Shown here: positions 7,319 through 15,953 of the stretch, one piece after another
How positions within the stretch are numbered: position 1 is the stretch's first letter
Layout: every line of letters begins with the position of its first letter
Source: Pseudoalteromonas shioyasakiensis
GTDB lineage: Bacteria > Pseudomonadota > Gammaproteobacteria > Enterobacterales > Alteromonadaceae
Length of the DNA stretch: 64,000 nucleotides
Reading direction: 5' to 3'
NCBI RefSeq assembly: GCF_001550135.1
Contig: NZ_LRUE01000015.1
Location: forward strand, 620,001-684,000
Notes under the pieces: model-generated
Told to the model about the DNA's origin: nothing
Seen by the model: the letters and a program-made list of their open reading frames with translations, nothing else
Database searches by the model: none
Position numbers and translations under genes: made by a program

Positions 7319-9772
7319 TTACTGAGTAACACCGTCAACGGCAACTGGCTCTGCGGGTTTTTCGTCTCTTAATAAGTATCTATCTAACCACTGCTCTTGC
7401 TCCCAAAGTACATGCAGCAAGCTCTTACGAGCGCGATAGCCATGCGCCTCATAAGGTAACATCACTAAGCGAGCTTCTTTACCTAAGCCTTTTAATGCAG
7501 CGTACATACGCTCACTTTGCATTGGAAAAGTACCCGAATTAGGATCTTCTTGACCATGGATCATCAGCATAGGCTCATTGATTTTCTCAGCGTGGAAAAA
7601 CGGTGACATAGCCGCGTACACATCTTGCGCTTGCCAAAAATCACGCTCTTCACCTTGGAAACCAAATGGCGTTAGGGTGCGGTTGTAAGCACCACTGCGG
7701 GCAATACCGGTTTTAAATAAGTCGCTGTGCGCTAATAAATTCGCCACCATAAAGGCACCATAAGAGTGACCAGCAATGGCAATTTTGTTTTTATCTGCCA
7801 CACCTTTTTCAACAAGTACATCAACCGCTGCCTTAGCACTTGCCACCAGCTGCTTACGGAATAAATCGTTTGGCTCTTTACCATCAACACCCACAATTGG
7901 CATCTTCGGGTCGTCAAATACAGCAATACCTTTTGCAAGATAAGGCATTGGCCCCCAATAACCGATATAAGTAAACTCATACGGCGACTCGCGCATTTGT
8001 GACGCAACGGCTTTATCTTTATATTCAAGCGGATAAGCCCACATTAGAACCGGTAACGGGCCTTGAGTTGAATCATAACCAGGCGGAAAATAAAGCGTAC
8101 CACTAAGCTCAACGCCGTCATCACGCTTGTATCGAATTAGCTCTTTAGTCACCCCTTTAAATTCTGGGTAAGGGTGCTCAAAAGTCGTAAGTTGAGTCAG
8201 GGTTTTATCGTCTAGGTCGCGAATAAAAAAGTTAGGTTGCTCAGTTTTAGATTCGCGAATAGTAATTAAACGCTCGCCTTCATCATCAAGCATGGCACGC
8301 ACACGCTCATAGTATGGCGCTTCTGATTGCCAAATGCGTGTTGTGGTATTAGTTTTTACATCATAACGGTCTAAAAACGGAATATTCCCCTGCTCAGATG
8401 CACCATTACCGCGTAAGAAAAGATAACGCCCGCCAACAACTTTTAATACATCAGCGCCCAAATCATTTTTTTCATAAATTGGGTAACCTGGGTTTTTGTA
8501 GGCATCGTTATAGCTGCGCTCAGAAAATAACACGCGATTTTTATCTGCATTACGTGGTTGAATAACAAATGTGCGAACTTGTCGGTCGCTAAAGCGCCAT
8601 TCAGATAACAGAGCAACATTACCGTTGCCCCAAGTAATTGAATCAAAACGGCGTTCAACTTTAGCAAATAACTTAGCATCACGTTTAAATGGTGCTCTTA
8701 GGCTATAAAGGTAATCGTGATGAGGAACGTCGGTTTTCATATCACCGCCGTCTTGTGCTTCAGCCCAAATTACTTCAGCGCCTTGATCTGCTCGCCATTG
8801 AAATTCGCGGCGACCAGTACGCACACTGTCATAACCTTGTGGAATGTTATCTGCTAAAGGCTGCTTCGCAAGCTCTGCAAGCGTATAGCCACGCATTCCC
8901 CAAATTTGCCAAGTCGCAGCAAATCGGCTGTAAGGCACTTGATAAGAAAAAGGCTCATCAATCATGCCAACCAAAATATTGGTTGAATCAGGTGAGACCG
9001 AAAACGATTTAATTAAGCCCGGTTGACCAATTGGTTGGCCTTGACCACTAAGCGGAATATAAGTCAGCTGGCTTTGCGCAAAAAACTTAAATTGTGCTTC
9101 ATCATATGGGCTAGTTAACAAGTTTTGATAAGTACGCGCAGGCGCTTTTTCACCACTACTTTGCTGAATAACTGGCACAATCTGCGAGCTGTCGTTGCTG
9201 ATACGTGCTTTACCAATATTAACCGCTGCATTAGCTACAATGGCGCTGCTATCTGGCAACCAAGTATAAGGCGTGCGCGTTAGCACTGAATTAAGTGGTG
9301 TATCACTTAACTGGCGGGCTTGCTTAGTACTTACATTATAAACCCATAAGTTAGCACTCGATTCTTGCTCAACCACAAACGCCAAGTATTGACTATCGCT
9401 TGACCAACTTGGTGAGCGTAAAATGCCATTTGGCAAACCAGATACAACAATTTCAGAACCGGTTTCAACATGCTTAAGCACTAAAGATGTGAACTTATTA
9501 CGCACTCTTGAGCGCGAAAAATTAGCAGGATTAAGCTTAATACCCGCAAGTTTCAACTCTTCTTTGGCTAAGTCTTGTAAGGTATCGATGCGTTTTCTAT
9601 CAAATAACGCCAGCCACTGGCCATCATTCGATAAATAACTACTTGGTGCAAGCTTAGCATCAACCACAGCAGCCAGTGCAGGCGATGGAGTTTGATAACC
9701 TTGATTAGCAAAACTGGGTGTGCAAACAGCTGCGCCAATAACTAGCGCAAAAAGCAGTTTAAATGCTTTCAT
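7319..9772 (-). CDS. Secreted S9 family peptidase (glutamyl-endopeptidase-like)
   Basis: 817 aa serine peptidase of the prolyl-oligopeptidase clan. A signal peptide (FALVIGAAVCTPSFA, about 1-22) is followed by a beta-propeller-like region (about 40-560) and a C-terminal alpha/beta hydrolase. The catalytic triad is visible: Ser about 670 in GHSYGAF, Asp about 743 in GQEDPN, His about 777 in YEAHGY. The GHSYGAF nucleophile elbow and overall layout resemble S9D glutamyl endopeptidases. The ATG at 9772 was chosen for AAGGAAC upstream and the signal peptide; the longer frame has neither. It probably digests peptides in the periplasm or outside the cell. Confidence 0.88.
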   Translation of the reverse strand: MKAFKLLFALVIGAAVCTPSFANQGYQTPSPALAAVVDAKLAPSSYLSNDGQWLALFDRKRIDTLQDLAKEELKLAGIKLNPANFSRSRVRNKFTSLVLKHVETGSEIVVSGLPNGILRSPSWSSDSQYLAFVVEQESSANLWVYNVSTKQARQLSDTPLNSVLTRTPYTWLPDSSAIVANAAVNIGKARISNDSSQIVPVIQQSSGEKAPARTYQNLLTSPYDEAQFKFFAQSQLTYIPLSGQGQPIGQPGLIKSFSVSPDSTNILVGMIDEPFSYQVPYSRFAATWQIWGMRGYTLAELAKQPLADNIPQGYDSVRTGRREFQWRADQGAEVIWAEAQDGGDMKTDVPHHDYLYSLRAPFKRDAKLFAKVERRFDSITWGNGNVALLSEWRFSDRQVRTFVIQPRNADKNRVLFSERSYNDAYKNPGYPIYEKNDLGADVLKVVGGRYLFLRGNGASEQGNIPFLDRYDVKTNTTTRIWQSEAPYYERVRAMLDDEGERLITIRESKTEQPNFFIRDLDDKTLTQLTTFEHPYPEFKGVTKELIRYKRDDGVELSGTLYFPPGYDSTQGPLPVLMWAYPLEYKDKAVASQMRESPYEFTYIGYWGPMPYLAKGIAVFDDPKMPIVGVDGKEPNDLFRKQLVASAKAAVDVLVEKGVADKNKIAIAGHSYGAFMVANLLAHSDLFKTGIARSGAYNRTLTPFGFQGEERDFWQAQDVYAAMSPFFHAEKINEPMLMIHGQEDPNSGTFPMQSERMYAALKGLGKEARLVMLPYEAHGYRARKSLLHVLWEQEQWLDRYLLRDEKPAEPVAVDGVTQ

Positions 9773-9934
9773 GTTCGTTCCTTTTTCGTTTTTATTTTCG
9801 ATTCTGTAAACAAGTAGAACATGTTTGCAGCATTTCATAAAGAGTTTAGGCCCTTTTGGCAGCCAATCAGTGACTTAAACAGCTAAATTACGCTAAAATA
9901 AAAGCACTCTATTCGCCACTTTTTGCTAATAAAA

Positions 9935-10942
9935 ATGAAAAAATCGACAGGCAAAGTCACAATTTGGGATGTTGCTGAACAAGCACAGGTTTCAAAATCA
10001 ACGGTGTCTTTGGTCCTTACCAACAGTGATAAGGTCAGTAAAAAAAGTAAAGAAAAAGTACTGGCTGCCATTGATAAGCTTGGCTATGTGTATAACCGCG
10101 ACGCTGCAGCACTACGCAGCAAGCGCTCAAACCTAGTCGCGTTGGTTATAAATGACTTAACCAACCCGTATTCAGCTCAGCTTGCTGTTGGTCTCGAAAA
10201 ACACATCTTTGAGCTTGGCATGCTGCCAATGCTGGTGAATATTGCGGAGTGTGTCGAAAGGCAAACTCAAGTGGTGAAAACCCTAAAAGAATACAACGTA
10301 TCGGCGTTTATTATGTGTCCGGCTCCGGGCACACAGCAGCAGTGGCAAGATGATTTAATAAATAGTGGTTTTCCGGTTATTAATATCATGCGTGAAATTC
10401 CCTTTTCAGCAGCGCCGTGTATTTTGCCTGATAACAAAAAAGGCACACATATTTCGACCAGCCATATTTTATCGCAAGGCATAGAAGAGGTAGCCTTTTT
10501 AGGTGGTACGGCAGAAATATCTGATTACCATGAACGTTTGAGTGGTTTTTTAGCTGCGCTTGAGCAATTTAATATCACTGACGAAAAACCCGTTATTCAA
10601 GCACCAACAAACCGCCAAGGTGGCCGAGAAGCCTTTAATACCCTTATAAAACAAGCGCCAAATACCAAAGCCATTGTCTGTTTTAATGATGTGATTGCTT
10701 ACGGCGCGATTGAAGCTATGCGCCAACACGGCCTAGAGCCGGGTAAAGACATCAAAGTTATTGGCTTTGATGACTTAGAAGATTCGCGCTTAATGTTGCC
10801 TTCCCTTTCAACCATCGCCATTAATGCCGATGAAATCGGTAAACGCACCTGTCAGGTGCTAAAAGAACTATTAGATAAATCAACACCCCCAGTTCGCACC
10901 TTGGTGGATGTTAACTTAAAAATACGAGATTCAAGTCAATGA
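9935..10942 (+). CDS. LacI-family regulator, MalI-like
   Basis: 335 aa. The HTH domain is at about residues 6-60 (VTIWDVAEQAQVSKSTVSLVLTN) with hinge-region sequence DAAALRSKRSN, then a sugar-binding-protein-like effector domain ending in FDDLEDSRLMLPSLSTI. The ATG at 9935 is preferred over an upstream TTG. Its last four bases overlap the start of a glycosyltransferase gene (ATGA), so the two are translationally coupled. LacI regulators normally pair with catabolic genes, so this pairing is unusual. Divergent from the S9 peptidase. Confidence 0.88.
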   Translation: MKKSTGKVTIWDVAEQAQVSKSTVSLVLTNSDKVSKKSKEKVLAAIDKLGYVYNRDAAALRSKRSNLVALVINDLTNPYSAQLAVGLEKHIFELGMLPMLVNIAECVERQTQVVKTLKEYNVSAFIMCPAPGTQQQWQDDLINSGFPVINIMREIPFSAAPCILPDNKKGTHISTSHILSQGIEEVAFLGGTAEISDYHERLSGFLAALEQFNITDEKPVIQAPTNRQGGREAFNTLIKQAPNTKAIVCFNDVIAYGAIEAMRQHGLEPGKDIKVIGFDDLEDSRLMLPSLSTIAINADEIGKRTCQVLKELLDKSTPPVRTLVDVNLKIRDSSQ

Positions 10943-12159
10943 AAAAAGTGTTAGTGATCGGCTATGTATGGCCTGAGCCTAATTCGTCGGCAGCCGGCAC
11001 CCACATGATGTCACTCCTGCGCACCTTTCGCGCAGAAAACTGGCAAGTCGAATTTGCAAGCCCTGCGCAAAAAACCGAACACATGGTGGATCTCAGCGAG
11101 GATGGCATTACCACACGGGTCATTGCATTAAACTGCTCAAGCTTTGATGAGTACGTGCAAGCGTATAACCCAGACATTGTGATGTTTGATCGCTTTATGA
11201 TGGAAGAGCAGTTCGGTTGGCGAGTCGACAAATACTGCCCTAACGCTCTTAAAGTTCTCGATACCGAAGATTTACAGTGTCTAAGAAATGCCCGTCACGA
11301 CGCTCATAAAGCAGGCCGAGAATTCAGCCATAGTGATTTACACAGCGATATTGCCAAGCGAGAAATCGCCGCTATTTTACGCTCAGACATCAGCTTAATT
11401 ATCTCGCATTACGAGATGCAGCTACTCAATGACGTTTTCAAAGTCGATAACGCCCTACTTCACCACTTACCATTTTTGGTTGATTTACAGCATATCCCCA
11501 CCAGCACCAAAGCATTTTCAGAGCGTAAACACTTTATGACCATAGGTAATTTTCGTCATGCGCCAAACTGGGATGCAGTATTGTACTTACAACAGATTTG
11601 GCCGCTGATCCGCAAACAATTACCCGATGCCGAACTCCACATTTATGGCTCTTACCCGCCACCAAAGGCAACAGCACTTAACAATCCAAAAACCGGCTTC
11701 TTGATCAAAGGCTGGGCTGATGATGCTTATCAAGTGATGGAAGATGCCCGAGTATGTTTATCGCCACTGCGTTTTGGGGCTGGTATTAAGGGTAAGTTAC
11801 TCGAAGCGATGATCATGCAAACGCCGAGCGTAACAACTCCTATTGGCAGTGAAGGCATGCATCAAAATGAGCCTTGGTCAGGCGCAATCTGTGAAGATGC
11901 ACAGCAATTTGCAGATGCAGCAGTGGCACTTTATCAAGATGAAGCGTTATTTACTCAGGCACAGCAAAATGGCCAGCAGTTATTGCAAAAATATTATGAT
12001 AAATCAAAACTTCAGTCGCAGTTAATCGCTAAAATCACCGCCATTAGTGAGTCATTAGCGCAGCATAGACAGCAAAATTTTACCGGCCAAATGCTCAAAC
12101 ATCACACCATGCGTTCAACCCAATACATGGCGCAGTGGATTGAAGCAAAAAATAAGTAA
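10939..12159 (+). CDS. Glycosyltransferase, GT4-like (GT-B fold)
   Basis: 406 aa. The N-terminal half begins with a GT-B type nucleotide-fold strand (VLVIGYVWPEPNSSAAGTHMMSLL). The C-terminal half carries GNFRHAPNWDAV, LHIYGSYPP, and the GT4-type donor-binding run SPLRFGAGIKGKLLEAM with a Glu suited to nucleotide-sugar binding. No signal peptide or membrane segment is seen, so it is likely cytoplasmic or membrane-peripheral. It overlaps the LacI gene by 4 bp. There are no other polysaccharide genes nearby, so donor and acceptor are unknown. Confidence 0.8.
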   Translation: MKKVLVIGYVWPEPNSSAAGTHMMSLLRTFRAENWQVEFASPAQKTEHMVDLSEDGITTRVIALNCSSFDEYVQAYNPDIVMFDRFMMEEQFGWRVDKYCPNALKVLDTEDLQCLRNARHDAHKAGREFSHSDLHSDIAKREIAAILRSDISLIISHYEMQLLNDVFKVDNALLHHLPFLVDLQHIPTSTKAFSERKHFMTIGNFRHAPNWDAVLYLQQIWPLIRKQLPDAELHIYGSYPPPKATALNNPKTGFLIKGWADDAYQVMEDARVCLSPLRFGAGIKGKLLEAMIMQTPSVTTPIGSEGMHQNEPWSGAICEDAQQFADAAVALYQDEALFTQAQQNGQQLLQKYYDKSKLQSQLIAKITAISESLAQHRQQNFTGQMLKHHTMRSTQYMAQWIEAKNK

Positions 12160-12224
12160 TTTTGCCGTAAATAACACTAGACATAGCAGCTTTTGTCGCT
12201 AAAATCGCGCTGGTCAATTTAAGC

Positions 12225-12251
12225 GATATAGTCTAGCGATTAGACTATATC
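12225..12251. other. Perfect 11-bp inverted repeat abutting ThrE start
   Basis: GATATAGTCTA and TAGACTATATC flank a 5-nt spacer and end 3 bp before the TTG start proposed for the next gene. As RNA it would form a hairpin over the ribosome-binding region; as DNA it could be an operator. No T-tract follows, so a simple terminator is unlikely. Confidence 0.6.
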
Positions 12252-12254
12252 TTA

Positions 12255-13535
12255 TTGAATTTTGGTCTATCCTTAACTGAACAATTTAACCTTTGGTTCA
12301 AAACGCCTTTGAAAACCGCAACGTTTACTGAAAAACGAAAATTTATCGTGAAGCTTGGCAAAATGCTTCATAAATACGGTACACCTGCATACCGACTAGA
12401 AGCGCACTTAATGGAAGTTGCGACTTACCTCGGTTTGAAATCATCTTTTGTTATGTCGCCAACATCAGTGACATTTGTTATTTGGACAGATGGGCACGAA
12501 GAAGAGTACACCCATGTTGCGCGTGTTGATCCGGGCGATCATGACTTAGGCTCGCTGGCAGATACCGATGACTTAGTAAACAAAATGCTTAATGGCGAGC
12601 TGACGCTACAAGAGGTCGATAAACAGCTCGATATTATTTACACCATGCCAAACCCATATAATAAATTTATGACTGGCGTTGCGTTTGCGACTTCGGGTGG
12701 TGCATTTGCCATGTTGATGGGTACTAGCTGGAATGATGTATTTTGGTCAGCGCTTATTACCTTAGTGGTGTATTTATTTGTACTTTGGTCAACACGCTCT
12801 AAACGTGTTGCCCATATGCTTGAACCATTAGTTGCCATCGTATCGGCGATTATAGCCTGTGCTATTAGTGTCTATATTGACGCCCAAATTAACATACGAC
12901 TAGTGGTACTTTCTGCCATCATTGTGTTTATACCCGGCTTAGCATTAGCCCTAGGTTTGGCAGAGTTAGCGGCAAGGCATTTAGTATCTGGTACAGCTCG
13001 GGTGATGGACTCATTCATGCTGCTGTTTAAGCTGTATTTTGGCGCCTTTATTGGTATTGGTATTGGTTTTGCTATTTTTGGCCAAAGTGACTTTGTGCAA
13101 CCTGAGCCTTTACCCAAATGGACAGCTTGGCTAGCTATATTCATGCTATGTAGCAGCCTAATCGTGATTTTTAGAACCAAGCTAAAGCATGCAGTTTGGT
13201 CTATTGCATCTGGCTTTATCGCGTATGGTACAAGTATTGGTTCAGCCATGTACCTAGACTACACATTAGGTACATTTGTAGGCGCATTAGCCGTGGGCGT
13301 TTTTAGCAACTTATTCAACCGCGTTGTCAATGCTCCAGCCTCTATTGTAGCTATGCAAGGACTGATCGTATTGGTACCTGGTAGTAAAACCTATATTGGC
13401 TTGAACTCACTTATTGAAGGCCAAGATTTCGTTTATGCAGACCATATTGGCCAGCAAACATTTTTGATTTTCATGTCATTAGTAGCGGGGCTTATCTTTG
13501 CTAACGTCGCGCTGCCACCGAAGAAAAGTTTATAA
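12255..13535 (+). CDS. Threonine/serine exporter, ThrE family
   Basis: 426 aa inner-membrane protein. The N-terminal cytoplasmic domain (about 25-140, with GKMLHKYGTPAYRLE) matches the ThrE/DUF1212 half, followed by about ten transmembrane segments that include the ThrE/DUF3815-like second half (GALAVGVFSNLFNRVVNAPASIVAMQGLIVLVPG). Both halves are fused, as in ThrE of Corynebacterium. It probably exports threonine and serine by proton antiport. The frame is open only back to 12237, so the start is TTG at 12255 unless translation begins internally; no ribosome site is visible. Start is uncertain, family is firm. Confidence 0.82.
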   Translation: MNFGLSLTEQFNLWFKTPLKTATFTEKRKFIVKLGKMLHKYGTPAYRLEAHLMEVATYLGLKSSFVMSPTSVTFVIWTDGHEEEYTHVARVDPGDHDLGSLADTDDLVNKMLNGELTLQEVDKQLDIIYTMPNPYNKFMTGVAFATSGGAFAMLMGTSWNDVFWSALITLVVYLFVLWSTRSKRVAHMLEPLVAIVSAIIACAISVYIDAQINIRLVVLSAIIVFIPGLALALGLAELAARHLVSGTARVMDSFMLLFKLYFGAFIGIGIGFAIFGQSDFVQPEPLPKWTAWLAIFMLCSSLIVIFRTKLKHAVWSIASGFIAYGTSIGSAMYLDYTLGTFVGALAVGVFSNLFNRVVNAPASIVAMQGLIVLVPGSKTYIGLNSLIEGQDFVYADHIGQQTFLIFMSLVAGLIFANVALPPKKSL

Positions 13536-13541
13536 CTTACT

Positions 13542-13566
13542 AAGCCCGAGTTTCTCGGGCTTTTTT
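13542..13566 (+). terminator. Rho-independent terminator after ThrE gene
   Basis: AAGCCCGAG / CTCGGGCTT with a TTT loop, followed by six T. It lies 6 bp past the ThrE stop. Confidence 0.9.
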
Positions 13567-13657
13567 ACATCCTCGTTTTAATAAGCCGACTTTGCTTATC
13601 AGCAACAAACTGATATAACTCTAAGTGCATGTGGTAAAAATAAAAAGGATTTATTCA

Positions 13658-15901
13658 GTGATAAGATTGGCTTGGCTGTTATGCAGCTTTTTCGCATTCA
13701 ATGCGTTTGCAGAACCCCAGTGTATTAACTGTCATCAAAGCCAAGTTGAAGATTGGCAAACATCCCATCATTTTCATGCTATGGAAAAAGCCACTCCCAC
13801 TACAGTGCTTGGTAATTTCAATGAGCAAACCCTTGACTACCAAGGTCAGCGAGCACGCTTTTATCAACAAGACCAACAACTTTTTATAAGCATGCCAAAC
13901 CTTGATGGCAAGCTGACTGACTACCCTGTTTTATACACATTTGGCTATGAGCCATTGCAGCAATACATGTTTGATATGGGCCAAGGCCACATTCAGCTGT
14001 TTCCATTTGCATGGGACTCACGCAGTAAAGCACAAGGCGGTCAGCGCTGGTTTGTACTGCACCCGGAACAAAAAAAACACGACCTATTTCATTGGTCGCA
14101 AAAAGGCCAAAACTGGAATCACATGTGTGCCGATTGCCACTCAACTGATTTCAAAAAGCAATTTGACCTTAAAACGAATAGCTTTGATTCGAGTTATTCA
14201 AGCATTAACGTGAGCTGTAAAGCGTGTCATGGCGATCCACAAGCTCATTTAAAATGGGCTGATGGCGATAGCAGTATTGCCGATAAGGGCTTTACTCATA
14301 ATATTAAAAAGCAAACTCCGCTTTTTACCCAAAAAGCCGATGGCAGTATGCAAAGCGTGCAGCCACTGGTAAAAAGCGAGCAAGTGCAAGTGTGTGCAAC
14401 CTGTCATGCTCGCCGCTCACAGCTTGATGACCGCAAAGACCCTCATAGTTTTTTACAAAGCTTTCAAGGCTCTTTACTCACTCCTGAGCTTTATCATGTT
14501 GATGGTCAAGTGTGGGATGAAGACTATGTATGGGGTTCATTTTTACAAAGTAAAATGTTCAATGCAGGGGTTACCTGTAGTAACTGTCATAACCCTCATT
14601 CGGGTAAATTAAAGCTACCGGGCAATCAAACCTGTACGCAATGTCATAGCCAAGAGGTGTTCGATACGCCGAAACATCACGGTCATAAAGTGGCAAGTGA
14701 AGGTAGCCAATGTGTTGATTGTCATATGCCTGCCACCACCTATATGCAAGTTGATGCAAGGCGCGACCACAGCTTCCGGGTACCACGCCCAGATTTAACA
14801 TTAAAAACAAATGCTCCAAATGCCTGTAATAGCTGCCATGAAGACAAGACGCCGCAGTGGGCGGTTAGCAAAATAAAAGACTGGCATCCAAATTCAAAAC
14901 ACCTTGGCACTGCGCATTTTTCTGAAGCGTTTTATGCCGCCGATAACCGTTTACCAAATGCCTCAACCATGCTGACCAAAATCGTGCAAGATAAAAGCTT
15001 TCCTGAGATTATTCGCGCATCAGCATTAAGCCGTTTAGCCACAAGCCCAGATAACAACGCTGTCGTTGCGATTGCTCGCTCAGTAAAAGACAGCGAACCA
15101 TTAAAACGCCAAGCCGCCATTGAAGCGGCGATGCCATTTGATATCAATCAGCGCTGGCGCTTATTAAACCCGCTTTTAGATGATGAGCATTTACCCATCA
15201 GAGCCGAAGCTGCAAGAGCACTGGCGGCCATGTTAACTCAGCCGTTCCCTACTGGGCTCAACGAGCAAGACAGCAAACGCTTAAATGCAGCCCTTGATGA
15301 GTACAAAGGCATTCAACAATACCAAGCAGAGCGTGGCTATTCCCATACCAATTTAGGTAATCTGGCACTCACACTACAAAAGCCAGCGCAAGCCAAAACA
15401 CATTACCTACAAGCAATTAGTGTTGAGCCTATTTTTGCTCCTGCTTATGTCAATTTAGCTGATTTATACCGAAACCAAGGCGATGAAAAAGCAGCGCAAG
15501 CTATCTTAAAACAAGGCTTAGACGTTAACGCAGAAAGCGGCGATATTCATTATGCTCTGGCAATGAGCCTTATTCGCACAAAACAAAAAGACACCGCCCT
15601 TACTCATTTACAAAAAGCAGTACAGTTTGCACAAGAAAATGCAAACTATCAGTTTACCTACGCCCTGCTATTACAAGATTTAGGCAATATGCCAGCTGCA
15701 ATATCAGCCCTTGAGCGCGCTTTTAATCTAACACCAAATAACCCAGATATCAGCTACAGTTTGGCGCAGTGGTATGTGGCAGAAGAAAACTACAGCCAAG
15801 CGCTGTTTTATGCTAGAAACCTAGCCCGTTTGGTACCGGGTAACCAGCAAATTGAGCAGTTTGTGAAACAGCTCGAAATGATGAATAGTATTAATCATTA
15901 A
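13658..15901 (+). CDS. Octaheme c-type cytochrome with HEAT-like and TPR domains
   Basis: 747 aa periplasmic protein. After a signal peptide (cleavage near AFA, residue 18) there are eight CXXCH heme-binding motifs, at about residues 22, 157, 187, 246, 307, 326, 352 and 390. Residues about 440-530 look like HEAT-type helices (ASALSRLA, AEAARALAAML), and about 560-740 hold several TPR units (YSHTNLGNLALTLQKPAQA, AYVNLADLYRNQGDEKAA). GTG at 13658 was chosen because AGGA lies 8 nt upstream and the signal peptide then begins at residue 1. It probably handles electron transfer or multiheme redox chemistry within a complex; the substrate is unknown. It is a lone gene with its own terminator. Confidence 0.85.
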   Translation: MIRLAWLLCSFFAFNAFAEPQCINCHQSQVEDWQTSHHFHAMEKATPTTVLGNFNEQTLDYQGQRARFYQQDQQLFISMPNLDGKLTDYPVLYTFGYEPLQQYMFDMGQGHIQLFPFAWDSRSKAQGGQRWFVLHPEQKKHDLFHWSQKGQNWNHMCADCHSTDFKKQFDLKTNSFDSSYSSINVSCKACHGDPQAHLKWADGDSSIADKGFTHNIKKQTPLFTQKADGSMQSVQPLVKSEQVQVCATCHARRSQLDDRKDPHSFLQSFQGSLLTPELYHVDGQVWDEDYVWGSFLQSKMFNAGVTCSNCHNPHSGKLKLPGNQTCTQCHSQEVFDTPKHHGHKVASEGSQCVDCHMPATTYMQVDARRDHSFRVPRPDLTLKTNAPNACNSCHEDKTPQWAVSKIKDWHPNSKHLGTAHFSEAFYAADNRLPNASTMLTKIVQDKSFPEIIRASALSRLATSPDNNAVVAIARSVKDSEPLKRQAAIEAAMPFDINQRWRLLNPLLDDEHLPIRAEAARALAAMLTQPFPTGLNEQDSKRLNAALDEYKGIQQYQAERGYSHTNLGNLALTLQKPAQAKTHYLQAISVEPIFAPAYVNLADLYRNQGDEKAAQAILKQGLDVNAESGDIHYALAMSLIRTKQKDTALTHLQKAVQFAQENANYQFTYALLLQDLGNMPAAISALERAFNLTPNNPDISYSLAQWYVAEENYSQALFYARNLARLVPGNQQIEQFVKQLEMMNSINH

Positions 15902-15908
15902 GCATTAA

Positions 15909-15931
15909 AAAAGGGCCAAGTAGGCCCTTTT
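15909..15931. terminator. Bidirectional terminator
   Basis: AAAAGGGCC / GGCCCTTTT with a 5-nt loop between the cytochrome stop and the convergent sulfatase gene. Confidence 0.85.
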
Positions 15932-15953
15932 CAACTTAACTTATGGTCAATAA

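Noticed and set aside
7118..7372. 84-codon plus-strand frame
   Set aside because: It crosses the S9 terminator and runs into the 3' end of the peptidase gene; no ribosome site or recognisable sequence.
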